A stretch of 64,000 nt of DNA. It comes from Opitutus sp. GAS368 (GTDB lineage: Bacteria; Verrucomicrobiota; Verrucomicrobiia; Opitutales; Opitutaceae). A program made the position numbers and the translations under genes. The stretch lies in contig CAMDRP010000006.1 of the NCBI GenBank assembly GCA_945906965.1, forward strand, positions 1-64,000, in the 5' to 3' direction. This document shows positions 25,624 to 43,184 of this stretch, in pieces (the first letter of the stretch is position 1; each line of letters begins with the position of its first letter). The notes beneath the pieces are model-generated. The model was not told where the DNA came from. It saw only the letters and a program-made list of their open reading frames with translations, and made no database searches.

Positions 25624-27819
25624 TTAGCTGCGGGCCGGGCCCTTGGCGTTGGTTTCGACAATCTTGGCAAGGAGAGAATTTGGCACCTGTTCAAAGTGCG
25701 AAGGCGTGATGCCTGCACTGGCGCGACCCTTGGAGAGGGAGCGAATATCGGTGACGTAACCGAAGAGCAACTCGAGCGGGACGTGCGCAGCGATGATGCA
25801 GGCGCCGGCTTTGTTTTCCATACCTTGGATCTGGCCGCGACGACGGTTGATGTCGCCCATGAGATCGCCTTGGTATTCTTCAGGAGTGGTGACTTCGACG
25901 CCCATGATGGGCTCGAGTAAGATGGGATTCGCTTTCTTCATCGCGTCCTTAAACGCGAAGATGCCAGCCATCTTGAAGGCCAATTCCGACGAGTCGACCT
26001 CGTGGAAGGAACCATCAATGATACGGATGATAACATCGACGACGGGGAAGCCAGCGACAACACCGTTGTTGCTGCCTTCGCGGATACCGTCGGTCGCGGG
26101 CTTGATAAATTCCTTCGGAATCGAACCACCGACGGTCTCATTGAGAATCTCGACGCCCTTACCTTTAACGTTCGGCTCGAGCTTGATGACGACGTGGCCG
26201 TACTGACCCTTACCGCCGGATTGACGAATGAATTTACCTTCGCCGTCAGCCGATTTCGCGATGGTTTCACGATACGCGATCTGGGGCTTACCCGTGGTAG
26301 CCTCGACCTTGAATTCGCGCTTCATGCGGTCGATGATGATTTCGAGATGGAGTTCGCCCATGCCGGCGAGAATGGTCTGACCGGTATCTTGGTCGGTCTT
26401 AACGCGCAGGGTCGGATCTTCTGCAACCAAGCGTTGCAGAGCGACGCCGAGCTTCTCTTGGTCGGCCTTGGAATTGGGCTCGATAGACATCGAGATAACC
26501 GGCTCCGGGAAAGAAGGTGGCTCCAGGCGAATATCGAAATCCTCGTCGCACAAAGTATCGCCCGTGATGACATCTTTGACACCGACGACGGCACAGATGT
26601 CGCCAGCATAAGCGACGTCAATTTCTTCACGTTCGATGGCGCGCATCAAAACGAGACGGGAAACGCGCTCGGTGCGACGGGTGCGAGGATTGTAAAGCGC
26701 CATGCCGCGCGGCAATTGGCCCGTGTAAACGCGGAAAAATACAAGACGACCAACAAAGGGATCGTTCCACAACTTGAAGGCGAGGCCGGCGAGCTTAGCC
26801 TTATCATTCACGACCGCCTCAACTTGATTACCATCGCTATCCTGACCCTGCATCGGCGGAACGTCGATGGGGCTCGGGAGGTAATTGACAACGCAATCAA
26901 GGAGGCGCTGGACGCCCTTTTTCTTGAACGCTGAACCGGGGAACACGCCGGTGAATTGCAGAGAAATGGTCGCTTTGCGCACGGCGAGCATGAGCTCGTC
27001 CACACTGATGGCCTCACCGTTGAGGTATTTTTCAGCCAGAACGTCATCGAAATCAGAGACCGCCTCAATCAACTTATCGCGGTACTCCTTCGCCTGAGCC
27101 TTCATCGCATCAGGGATTTCCATCGTGGTGGGCTTCATCCCGAGCGGATCGCTGAGATTTTCCTCGAAAGAATAAGCTACATTCTGCACCAAATCCACGA
27201 GGCCCGTGAAATTTTCTTCGGCCCCGATGGGCAAATAAAGAGCGTGGGCGTTAGCCTTCAGCTTGTTGCGGATATCATCGATGCAACGGAAGAAATTCGC
27301 GCCGACGCGGTCCATCTTGTTGATGAACGCGATGCGAGGCACGCGGTACTTGTTGGCCTGACGCCAAACGGTTTCAGACTGCGGCTGCACGCCGGACACC
27401 GCGTCGAAAACGGCGACGGCGCCATCGAGTACCCGCAGGGAGCGCTCCACCTCGGCCGTGAAATCCACGTGTCCAGGAGTGTCGATGATGTTGATGCGCT
27501 GCTTGATGCCCTTCCAGGGGCCCCAAGACGCATTCCAAGCACAGGAAATTGCGGCGGCGGTGATCGTGATGCCACGCTCACGCTCTTGTTCCATCCAGTC
27601 GGTGACGGTGGTGCCTTCATGCACTTCACCCATCTTGTGCACCGCGCCCGAGTAAAACAGAATACGCTCGGTCGTGGTGGTCTTGCCCGCATCGATGTGC
27701 GCGGCAATACCGATGTTGCGCGTCCACTCAAGAGGGAACGGGCGGTCTTTGGAGTTTACCGGAGAGACTTTCGCCTTATCGGTAACGATCGTGATGACGG
27801 GAGGAACGGCGGCAGACAT
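25624..27819 (-). CDS. fusA: Elongation factor G
   Basis: EF-G is the GTPase that translocates tRNA and mRNA and, with RRF, recycles ribosomes. The 731-residue product has G1 AAHIDAGKTTTTERILFYSG, the G2-region EGTTVTDWMEQERERGITIT, G3 NIIDTPGHVDFTAEVERS and G4 FINKMDRVGANF. The C-terminal domains IV-V include FIRQSGGKGQYGHVVIKLEP. It is about 30 residues longer than usual, most of it in an N-terminal extension before the G domain. It lies between rpsG and rpsJ as in the str operon; tuf is elsewhere. Confidence 0.98.
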   Translation of the reverse strand: MSAAVPPVITIVTDKAKVSPVNSKDRPFPLEWTRNIGIAAHIDAGKTTTTERILFYSGAVHKMGEVHEGTTVTDWMEQERERGITITAAAISCAWNASWGPWKGIKQRINIIDTPGHVDFTAEVERSLRVLDGAVAVFDAVSGVQPQSETVWRQANKYRVPRIAFINKMDRVGANFFRCIDDIRNKLKANAHALYLPIGAEENFTGLVDLVQNVAYSFEENLSDPLGMKPTTMEIPDAMKAQAKEYRDKLIEAVSDFDDVLAEKYLNGEAISVDELMLAVRKATISLQFTGVFPGSAFKKKGVQRLLDCVVNYLPSPIDVPPMQGQDSDGNQVEAVVNDKAKLAGLAFKLWNDPFVGRLVFFRVYTGQLPRGMALYNPRTRRTERVSRLVLMRAIEREEIDVAYAGDICAVVGVKDVITGDTLCDEDFDIRLEPPSFPEPVISMSIEPNSKADQEKLGVALQRLVAEDPTLRVKTDQDTGQTILAGMGELHLEIIIDRMKREFKVEATTGKPQIAYRETIAKSADGEGKFIRQSGGKGQYGHVVIKLEPNVKGKGVEILNETVGGSIPKEFIKPATDGIREGSNNGVVAGFPVVDVIIRIIDGSFHEVDSSELAFKMAGIFAFKDAMKKANPILLEPIMGVEVTTPEEYQGDLMGDINRRRGQIQGMENKAGACIIAAHVPLELLFGYVTDIRSLSKGRASAGITPSHFEQVPNSLLAKIVETNAKGPARS

Positions 27820-27840
27820 GGACGAGGTCCTAAATTATAA

Positions 27841-28314
27841 TTACCAGCGGAGGTGAGCGAAGGCACGGTTGGCTTGCGCCATTTTGTGCGTGTCTTCCTT
27901 CTTCTTAACAACCGAACCGGTGTTGTTGTAAGCGTCGATGATTTCGGCGGCGAGGGCGTCCTTCATGGGGAGACCTTTGCGGGCACCGGCAGCATCAACG
28001 ATCCAACGCAGCGCGAGACTTTCCTGGCGCTCAAAAGAGATTTCGATCGGAACCTGGTAGGTGGCACCACCGACGCGGCGGCTCTTCACTTCGAGGCGAG
28101 GACGGGCGTTTTCAAGCGCACCGAGCATGAGATCAACCGGATCACCCTTTTCGAGTTTCTCGGAGACTTTTTCAAACGCACCGTAGACGATGCGTTGGGC
28201 AAGGTTCTTCTTGCCGCTCTTCATGATGACATTAACGAGGTGAGCGACCAGCGGGCTATTATAGCGCGCATCGGGCTCAACGTGACGTTTTTCTGCTCTG
28301 TGACGACGTGACAT
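27841..28314 (-). CDS. rpsG: Ribosomal protein uS7
   Basis: uS7 starts assembly of the 30S head and lies near the E-site. The 157-residue product contains [60 protein letters not shown] and the ending [19 protein letters not shown] lies upstream of the ATG as a good ribosome-binding site. Confidence 0.98.
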   Translation of the reverse strand: MSRRHRAEKRHVEPDARYNSPLVAHLVNVIMKSGKKNLAQRIVYGAFEKVSEKLEKGDPVDLMLGALENARPRLEVKSRRVGGATYQVPIEISFERQESLALRWIVDAAGARKGLPMKDALAAEIIDAYNNTGSVVKKKEDTHKMAQANRAFAHLRW

Positions 28315-28338
28315 GGTGCAAATTCTCCTCGGGTAAAA

Positions 28339-28722
28339 TTATTTCTTAACAGCCTTGGGACGCTTCACGCCGTATTTGGAACGGCTGCGACGACGTTTCT
28401 CAACGCCCGTAGCGTCGAGGGTGCCGCGCACGATGTGATAACGCACACCGGGCAAATCCTTCACACGACCACCACGCACGAGCACAATCGAGTGCTCCTG
28501 GAGGTTGTGGCCTTCATCAGGGATGTAGGAGATGACTTCGTTGCCGTTGGTGAGACGCACTTTCGCGACCTTACGGATGGCGGAATTGGGCTTCTTGGGG
28601 GTGCGGGTCATGACCTGCACGCAGACTCCGCGGCGAAACGGGTTACCGTCCAAAGCTGGAGACTTTGATTTGATTCGCACTGCGCGGCGGCCTTTGCGCA
28701 CGAGTTGATTGATGGTCGGCAT
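28339..28722 (-). CDS. rpsL: Ribosomal protein uS12
   Basis: uS12 monitors decoding in the A site. The start [14 protein letters not shown] gives the canonical 127 residues; an extra 22 upstream in-frame codons are discarded. The streptomycin-relevant lysines are present in [19 protein letters not shown] and [17 protein letters not shown], so the sequence looks drug-sensitive. It is the first gene of the str-S10-spc-alpha run. Confidence 0.98.
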   Translation of the reverse strand: MPTINQLVRKGRRAVRIKSKSPALDGNPFRRGVCVQVMTRTPKKPNSAIRKVAKVRLTNGNEVISYIPDEGHNLQEHSIVLVRGGRVKDLPGVRYHIVRGTLDATGVEKRRRSRSKYGVKRPKAVKK

Positions 28723-28803
28723 ACGAATGAGAGAGTGTGGAAATTTGGGAAAAGAGGGTGAAGCTACCAGCAACGAAATGCGCGGCAAGAACTTTCTGGA
28801 TAA

Positions 28804-28832
28804 ATCTTAAAAAACTCCCAAATCGCGCCCAA
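28804..28832 (-). promoter_or_regulatory. Candidate promoter of the rpsL operon
   Basis: On the minus strand a -35-like TTGGGC and a -10-like TAAGAT are separated by exactly 17 bases, with A/T-rich sequence just upstream that could act as an UP element. Transcription would start about 75 bases before the rpsL ATG. The -35 match is weak, so this is a best candidate rather than a certain promoter. Confidence 0.45.
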
Positions 28833-29120
28833 CTGCTTGTTTAAAAAATTCTTTTTCTAGAGGAGAAATGCTCGTAAAATCGCTTCCGCAGCCGCGGGTT
28901 TTTTTACCCCGAAATCCAACGAAATGGATCCGTCTAGTTTTTTTCGCATCATTTGCAGCCCAAGAACGTGCGTCTGGCGCCTCGCCCCGACTACGAGGGT
29001 ATCGCACGGGATTGATTTCTGATTCCGCGCTTTTTGATCCAGAAAACGGCCCAGGAAATCCCCTGCCCGCGGGCGCGTTTACCGGGCTAGGCTTTTGGAC
29101 TCGGCTTGGAATGGGGGCAT
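28833..29120. other. Noncoding interval between the rpoC terminator and the rpsL promoter
   Basis: This stretch holds no gene I can support. It carries several short T- and A-runs and is probably the upstream promoter region of the rpsL operon. An 84-codon open frame on the plus strand has no protein-like character and no ribosome-binding site, and is not called. Confidence 0.6.
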
Positions 29121-29150
29121 AAAAAAGCCGCGGGAAAATTCCCGCGGCTT
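29121..29150 (-). terminator. Rho-independent terminator after rpoC
   Basis: A twelve-base-pair inverted repeat (aagccgcgggaa with ttcccgcggctt) is followed on the minus strand by TTTTTT. It lies 23 bases past the rpoC stop codon and separates the rpoBC unit from the rpsL operon. Confidence 0.93.
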
Positions 29151-29173
29151 TGAAAGCTAAACGAACCCGAGCG

Positions 29174-33316
<4,143 letters not shown>

Positions 33317-33366
33317 GGCTTTAGCTCCTGAATTTTTGTGAGAGTAAACGGAATGCGGGCGGCGGT

Positions 33367-37146
<3,780 letters not shown>

Positions 37147-37227
37147 GGGAATATCCGGTCAGAGGTGAATGACGAAAAAAAGACAAGTGCCCGGCGCTCA
37201 ATGCGCCGCGCGGGAACCTAACGAAAG

Positions 37228-37274
37228 AACAAAGAAAAAGCCAAAGGACAGACCGCGCGAGGCACGGCCTGTCC
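37228..37274 (-). promoter_or_regulatory. Terminator-like hairpin (candidate attenuator) between rplL and rpoB
   Basis: On the minus strand GGACAG-G-CCG pairs with CGG-T-CTGTCC around a nine-base loop, followed by the T-rich stretch TTTGGCTTTTTCTTTG. E. coli has a partial terminator in the same intergenic region that lowers rpoBC expression relative to the ribosomal proteins. The one mismatch and interrupted T-tract fit partial rather than full termination. Confidence 0.5.
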
Positions 37275-37315
37275 GATGGTTTTGCGAATGAATGCAGGCA
37301 GAATCGACCAAGCGA

Positions 37316-37696
<381 letters not shown>

Positions 37697-37831
37697 AGTA
37701 GTAGTTTCCTGAGGCGACTAGCGGTTTCGAAAAGTGAAACGCGTTTAAGAGACGTATCCCCTAGCCTACCCCAATGGAGGTTATTTCTCGGCGGCCCGAT
37801 CCGTGAAGAGCGAGCCACCGATGAAAAAGGT

Positions 37832-38320
37832 TTAGGCGGCGGGTTGCTCCTTTTTGACTTTGGCGTCGAGCACGCGGACGAAGGACGCCGCATTGCTGGT
37901 GAGCATGCCCAAGAACTGGGAACGCAGGGCCTCGAACGAGGGTAGATCGGCCATCTTGGCGAGGTCGGCAGGACTGACAAGTTTCTTGTCGAGCACGCCA
38001 ATCTTCACTTCGAGTTTTTGCTTATCCTCGAAGAATTTCTTGAGGACTTTGGCGACACCGGCGGGATTTTTACCGCCGACCACCACCGCGGTCGGGCCGC
38101 TCAAAGCGGACTCGATCTCGGGCAGGCCGAGCGCCTTGGCGGCGACCCGGAGGGAACTGTTCTTGACGACGTGGAACTCGGCTTTTTCAGCGGCGAGTTT
38201 AGCGCGCAAGTCGGCCACGTCCGCCACAGTCACTTTCGTGAAGTTGGCGAGGATGACGTAGTCGGATTTCTTGAGGTGCGTCTCGACCTCGGCGATCAGA
38301 TAATTTTTTTCGGCTCTCAT
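37832..38320 (-). CDS. rplJ: Ribosomal protein uL10
   Basis: uL10 anchors the bL12 stalk and in E. coli represses its own operon as the L10-L12 complex. With the start at MRAEKNYLIAEVETHLKKSD the product has 162 residues; 49 upstream in-frame codons overlap the rplA region and are discarded. The block LRAKLAAEKAEFHVVKNSSL is typical. Only 14 bases separate it from rplA, so there is no room for the long L10 leader known from E. coli. Confidence 0.97.
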   Translation of the reverse strand: MRAEKNYLIAEVETHLKKSDYVILANFTKVTVADVADLRAKLAAEKAEFHVVKNSSLRVAAKALGLPEIESALSGPTAVVVGGKNPAGVAKVLKKFFEDKQKLEVKIGVLDKKLVSPADLAKMADLPSFEALRSQFLGMLTSNAASFVRVLDAKVKKEQPAA

Positions 38321-38334
38321 GGGTCGGGCTCCGG

Positions 38335-39033
38335 TTAATATTTGCTGAACTCGGACGAGGCGACGTGAACGCCGGGGCTCATGCTCGAGGAGATGGTGAC
38401 GGACTTGATGAACACGCCGCCCTTGAAGGTGGCGGGCTTGGCTTTGCCGACCGCGTCGAGCACGCACAGGGCGTTCTCGAGGATCTGGGCATTGGTGAAG
38501 GAGCGCTTACCGACGCCAACGCCGATGATCGCAGCTTTGTCCATCTTGAATTCAACGCGACCCGCTTTGACGGCTTTGATGCCAGCAGCGATATCGTCGG
38601 TGACGGTGCCCGACTTCGGGTTCGGCATGAGGCCTTTCGGGCCGAGCACGCGAGCGAGGGTACGGACTTGCTTCATCGCTTCAACGGTGGAGATGGCGAC
38701 GTCGAAATCGAGCCAACCTTCGTTGATCTTGGTCATGATGTCGGCGAGACCGGCGGTATCAGCGCCAGCAGCGAGCGCCGCGGCGGGATTATCGGTGAAC
38801 ACCAGGACGCGAACTTTCTTGCCCGAACCGTTGGGCAACGGCGTGGTGCCGCGAACGTTTTGGTCGCCGGAGGCTCCATCAACGCCGAGACGGAAGGACA
38901 ACTCGACGGTCTCGTCGAACTTGGCCTTGGGGAATTTGGTGAGGATTTCCACCGCTTCAGCGAGTGGATAATCCTTGGTGAGATCAGCGACCTTAAGGGC
39001 GCTGCGGTAGCGTTTGCTCTGTTTTTTTGGCAT
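38335..39033 (-). CDS. rplA: Ribosomal protein uL1
   Basis: uL1 forms the mobile stalk that guides E-site tRNA out. The 232-residue product contains FPKAKFDETVELSFRLGVDG, VLGPKGLMPNPKSGTVTDD and GRVEFKMDKAAIIGVGVGKR, the family pattern. It follows rplK by 71 bases. In E. coli uL1 represses the rplKA mRNA; a matching site was not identified here. Confidence 0.98.
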   Translation of the reverse strand: MPKKQSKRYRSALKVADLTKDYPLAEAVEILTKFPKAKFDETVELSFRLGVDGASGDQNVRGTTPLPNGSGKKVRVLVFTDNPAAALAAGADTAGLADIMTKINEGWLDFDVAISTVEAMKQVRTLARVLGPKGLMPNPKSGTVTDDIAAGIKAVKAGRVEFKMDKAAIIGVGVGKRSFTNAQILENALCVLDAVGKAKPATFKGGVFIKSVTISSSMSPGVHVASSEFSKY

Positions 39034-39104
39034 TGTGACTCCTTGCGGTGCGAACGTCTTGGAAAGACTCCCGCGGCGAGTGTGGTTTTTTGTGCTGGGA
39101 AATA

Positions 39105-39530
39105 TTAACCGACGACTTCGATACCCATGTTGCGGGCGGTGCCAGCGATGATCTTGATACCGGCTTCGTCGTCCTTGGCGTTAAGGTCTTTGGCCTTGAG
39201 TTTATAGATCTCGAGGAGCTGTTTTTTGGTAACCTTGCCGACTTTGTCTTGGTTGGGCTTGGCCGAACCGCTAGCGATGTTGGCGGCTTTTTTGAGCAGC
39301 ACGGACGCAGGCGGGGACTTGAGGATGAAGGTGAAGCTCTTATCGTTGTAAACCGTGATCACGACCGGCAAAATCATGCCGTTCTGATCCTTGGTGCGGG
39401 CGTTGAAGTCCTTACAAAACGCCATGATATTGACGCCTTGGGCACCGAGTGCGGGGCCGACCGGGGGCGCAGGATTGGCGGCGCCGGCTGGGAGTTGAAG
39501 ACGAATGTAGCCTTGGATTTTCTTGGCCAT
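39105..39530 (-). CDS. rplK: Ribosomal protein uL11
   Basis: uL11 sits at the GTPase centre and is needed for the stringent response via RelA. The 141-residue product has the proline-rich N-terminal block [20 protein letters not shown], then [19 protein letters not shown], and ends [17 protein letters not shown]. It follows nusG by 66 bases. Confidence 0.98.
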   Translation of the reverse strand: MAKKIQGYIRLQLPAGAANPAPPVGPALGAQGVNIMAFCKDFNARTKDQNGMILPVVITVYNDKSFTFILKSPPASVLLKKAANIASGSAKPNQDKVGKVTKKQLLEIYKLKAKDLNAKDDEAGIKIIAGTARNMGIEVVG

Positions 39531-39596
39531 GGTAAAAAAAGATTAGAGGGTTTAGACGGATTAAGTTCGAGGAGACGGCGGTGGTGGCGCCAAGCG

Positions 39597-40178
39597 TCAT
39601 TCGCTGTTGCGCTGCACTTGCCAGTATTCGAGCTCGACCGGGGTGAAGCGGCCGAAAATGGAAACGGAAACCTTGAGCTTGCCGCGATCGGGGTCGATCT
39701 CGTCGATCCGACCGGTGAGGCTGGCGAAAGCGCCATCAGTAATTTTGACTTCTTCGCCCACGGTGTACTGAACCTTAGGCACTTCCTTGCCGTTGGCCGC
39801 TTCAATGCGCGAACGAATTTCGACAATCTCGGAAGGTTGCAGGGCGGCAGGACGCTCGCCACCGACGAAGCCGATGACGCCGGCTACTTCTTTAACGAAA
39901 TACCAAGGCTTGTTGATGACTTTCTTGTCTTCGCCGTAGAGCACCATCTGGATAAAAACGTAACCCGGATAGAGTTTACGCACCTTGGTGCTCTTCTTGC
40001 CGTTCTTCACTTCGGAAACGACTTCCGTGGGCAGCAAGACTTCGAAAATAGCATCTTCGAGCTCCTCGGCCTTCTTGAATTTCTCAATGTAGGCCTTCAC
40101 CTTATTCTCCTGGCCAGAGAGGGTGTGGAGCGCAAACCACTGCGCATTAGCGGGAACGTTAGATGTGTCGGACGGCAT
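39597..40178 (-). CDS. nusG: Transcription termination/antitermination factor NusG
   Basis: NusG binds the RNA polymerase clamp and couples transcription with Rho or the ribosome. The 193-residue product has the NGN domain (QWFALHTLSGQENKVKAYIE, YPGYVFIQMVLYGEDKKVIN) and a C-terminal KOW domain (VGEEVKITDGAFASLTGRID). It overlaps no neighbour and follows secE by 11 bases, in the conserved secE-nusG pair. Confidence 0.97.
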   Translation of the reverse strand: MPSDTSNVPANAQWFALHTLSGQENKVKAYIEKFKKAEELEDAIFEVLLPTEVVSEVKNGKKSTKVRKLYPGYVFIQMVLYGEDKKVINKPWYFVKEVAGVIGFVGGERPAALQPSEIVEIRSRIEAANGKEVPKVQYTVGEEVKITDGAFASLTGRIDEIDPDRGKLKVSVSIFGRFTPVELEYWQVQRNSE

Positions 40179-40189
40179 GGGCGGCTGGA

Positions 40190-40393
40190 TTAGTTTACCC
40201 AGGACGTGAAGAGGTCCACGACGTTGATAAGAGCGAAATCACTGATGCTCGTGAAAACACCGAGCAGCACACTGGCCATCACCACCACGAGGGTGGAGTC
40301 GCGCAGTTCGGTGCGGGTGGGCCAGGAAGCTTTTTGGAGCTCGCCGACCATTTCGCCGAAGAAAATACGAGTGCTGCGGAACGGATTTTTCAT
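40190..40393 (-). CDS. secE: Preprotein translocase subunit SecE
   Basis: SecE clamps the two halves of SecY. The 67-residue product is the short single-helix form: an amphipathic segment GEMVGELQKASWPTRTELRD with the conserved WPTR, then the membrane helix STLVVVMASVLLGVFTSIS. The start MKNPFRSTRIFF lies 11 bases past the 3-prime end of tRNA-Trp; longer frames read through the tRNA and are rejected. No Shine-Dalgarno sequence fits in the short leader AATTTAAGTTC. Confidence 0.95.
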   Translation of the reverse strand: MKNPFRSTRIFFGEMVGELQKASWPTRTELRDSTLVVVMASVLLGVFTSISDFALINVVDLFTSWVN

Positions 40394-40404
40394 GAACTTA
40401 AATT

Positions 40405-40480
40405 TGGCAGGCGCGGAGGGAATCGAACCCCCAACCAACGGTTTTGGAGACCGCTACTCTACCAATTGAGCTACACGCCT
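40405..40480 (-). tRNA. trpT: tRNA-Trp (anticodon CCA)
   Basis: The 76-base cloverleaf has a seven-pair acceptor stem (AGGCGTG with CGCGCCT, one G-T pair), a D-arm with the GTAGCTCAATTGGTAGAG pattern, anticodon loop CTCCAAA on a five-pair stem, and T-loop TTCGATT. The 3-prime CCA is encoded. It lies between tuf and secE, as in many bacteria, and is probably cut from their transcript. Confidence 0.97.
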
Positions 40481-40564
40481 GTGGAATGGGCTTTCTTAGA
40501 CGACGCAGCCGAGGCCCCGTTACGAGGCCTCGGCGGAGTCGAGTTTAAGGTTATTTAATCGAAC

Positions 40565-41755
<1,191 letters not shown>

Positions 41756-41836
41756 GGGAGACGTGTGTTTGGGTTTGGATGAAATGTGACTTCTGGTTTT
41801 GCGTCGTAGAAGCGGGACCGACGTTGTTTTTTAGCA

Positions 41837-41912
41837 TGGAGCCCAGAACCGGAGTCGAACCGGCGACCTCGTCCTTACCAAGAACGTGCTCTACCAACTG
41901 AGCTATCTGGGC
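41837..41912 (-). tRNA. thrT: tRNA-Thr (anticodon GGT)
   Basis: The 76-base gene has acceptor stem GCCCAGA with TCTGGGC, D-arm GCTCAGTTGGTAGAGC, anticodon loop TTGGTAA on a five-pair stem and T-arm CCGG-TTCGACT-CCGG. The CCA end is encoded. It is 81 bases upstream of tuf and probably heads the tuf-secE-nusG transcript. Confidence 0.97.
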
Positions 41913-41951
41913 AGACAAAGAGACCGTGCCAAAAAACGAAAATGAGGGTTG

Positions 41952-41980
41952 AAAGTGCTTCCCACGATTTGGGCCGTCAA
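41952..41980 (-). promoter_or_regulatory. Candidate promoter of the tRNA-Thr/tuf operon
   Basis: A good -35 element TTGACG is followed, after 17 bases, by a poor -10 match CACTTT; the T/A-rich TTTTTTATATAAAAA lies upstream and could serve as an UP element. The start point would be about 30 bases before the mature tRNA. The weak -10 keeps confidence low. Confidence 0.35.
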
Positions 41981-42009
41981 CAGCAAACTTGGCCTTTTTA
42001 TATAAAAAA

Positions 42010-42738
42010 CTACGGTCCGACCCAAATTCGATACACGCCGGGCGCCAGTTTGGCCCCAATTCGTACCTGCTGCGTCAAGTAATTCGCGAAATACGTGTCC
42101 ACCTCCTCCAATTTGGAGCGGACCGTCGGGACCAGAGGCGCACTCAAACCCGCCGCGTTCACCACGGCGAGGAATTCGATCGGCTCCCAGGTTCCCGCGC
42201 CCGGGGGCTTCGCCTCGGCGAGCGCTGCAGCCAACACCACGCGGCCGCCCGCCGCCGGTGCGACTTCGTAAAACGCACTTCGCCGCGATGTCGCCGGTAA
42301 GTCGACGGGGCTGCGACCGATCCCGAGTAACGCCGCGCCTGGGGCGTTCAGCGCCAACGCTCCCGCAAAATCCACCGCAGGGTCTTTCTTTGGGGCCAGG
42401 GAACGAAATTCCATCTCATCGTACGTGAAGCGAGCCGGATAATCAGCAAATGCCCCACCGACCTTCGGCAACGCGACCTCTTTTTGCGCGGTGTTCCACG
42501 CCGTCGGCAAAAACAACGGCGTCGGATCAACCAGCGCCGCTTCCTCCGGTGCTACCCGCCTAAACCCCACCTGCGGCACCACCGCGACCAGCACGCGGCT
42601 CTTAAGCACAGCCGATCCAGGCTCCACGGCCGGATCCGCCGGCGGGCGAAACAATAGCAAAAAACCGACGACCCCAGCGATCGCCCCCAAAGCCGCCCAA
42701 ATCCAGCGGCGGCGCTCACTGTGCGCAGACGTCCTCAC
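42010..42738 (-). CDS. Membrane-anchored periplasmic protein of the ExbBD operon, possible TonB-like partner
   Basis: The 242-residue product has a short basic cytoplasmic start, one transmembrane helix (about residues 12-30, WIWAALGAIAGVVGFLLLF) and a periplasmic remainder. That topology, and its place as last gene after ExbB and ExbD, fit a TonB- or TolA-like energy transducer. It lacks the long Pro-Glu/Pro-Lys spacer of classical TonB, and no TonB C-terminal signature is certain; the end reads LAPGVYRIWVGP. The GTG start overlaps the exbD stop by four bases. The next gene downstream is tRNA-Thr, 97 bases away. Confidence 0.7.
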   Translation of the reverse strand: MRTSAHSERRRWIWAALGAIAGVVGFLLLFRPPADPAVEPGSAVLKSRVLVAVVPQVGFRRVAPEEAALVDPTPLFLPTAWNTAQKEVALPKVGGAFADYPARFTYDEMEFRSLAPKKDPAVDFAGALALNAPGAALLGIGRSPVDLPATSRRSAFYEVAPAAGGRVVLAAALAEAKPPGAGTWEPIEFLAVVNAAGLSAPLVPTVRSKLEEVDTYFANYLTQQVRIGAKLAPGVYRIWVGP

Positions 42739-43184
42739 TTGCGACTCCCCTCGCCTCCGTCCGTCGGCTCCAACGCACCCCAGACCACCCCAAAACCCGC
42801 CCGCCGCGCGACCGTGACGATTTCCGCCAACTCATCATTGCGCACGCCCGAGCTAGCCAAAATCAACAAGGACGGCGTCGGCGTCGTCGCCTTCTGCCGC
42901 TCCAGCCACAATCCGAGTTGCTTCAACGACACCAACCCATCATCGGCAAAAATCTGCCCCGAGCGAAGCACGGTAATGCGGTGCGTCGTCGGCTGCGCGC
43001 CCGCGGTCGCACCCGCCATTTCCGGCACCTGGAAATCTACCCCAAGCCCAGGCGCCAACACAAAGCGGGAGCCAAACAACGAGAAAAACACTACGAGCAA
43101 TCCCGCGTTCACATAAAACAAAAAATCAAAGCACCGTGGCGGCACGCGCAAATGCGCCGCCAGATCAAGCGGTCGCGTGATCAT
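42735..43184 (-). CDS. ExbD/TolR-type biopolymer transport protein
   Basis: ExbD forms a dimer inside the ExbB pentamer and uses proton flow to drive TonB-like proteins. The 149-residue product has one transmembrane helix (about residues 20-42) followed by the family motif FVLAPGLGVDFQVPE and a periplasmic domain with RITVLRSGQIFADDGLVSLK and LWLERQ. Counting back from the PG motif, the residue where ExbD carries its essential Asp is Asn26; an Asp lies six positions earlier at residue 20. It is translationally coupled to both neighbours by four-base overlaps. Confidence 0.85.
   Translation of the reverse strand: MITRPLDLAAHLRVPPRCFDFLFYVNAGLLVVFFSLFGSRFVLAPGLGVDFQVPEMAGATAGAQPTTHRITVLRSGQIFADDGLVSLKQLGLWLERQKATTPTPSLLILASSGVRNDELAEIVTVARRAGFGVVWGALEPTDGGEGSRK

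Noticed and set aside
28885-28905. Short stem CCGC-AGCC-GCGG followed by a T-run on the plus strand
   Set aside because: Four-pair stem only, and no plus-strand transcript is expected there.
28868-29122. An 84-codon plus-strand frame in the rpsL-rpoC interval
   Set aside because: No ribosome-binding site, no recognisable motif, and it overlaps the rpoC terminator and probable promoter region.
41952-41980. A strong promoter for the tuf operon
   Set aside because: Only the -35 is good; the -10 match is poor, so I list it as a low-confidence candidate rather than as a finding.
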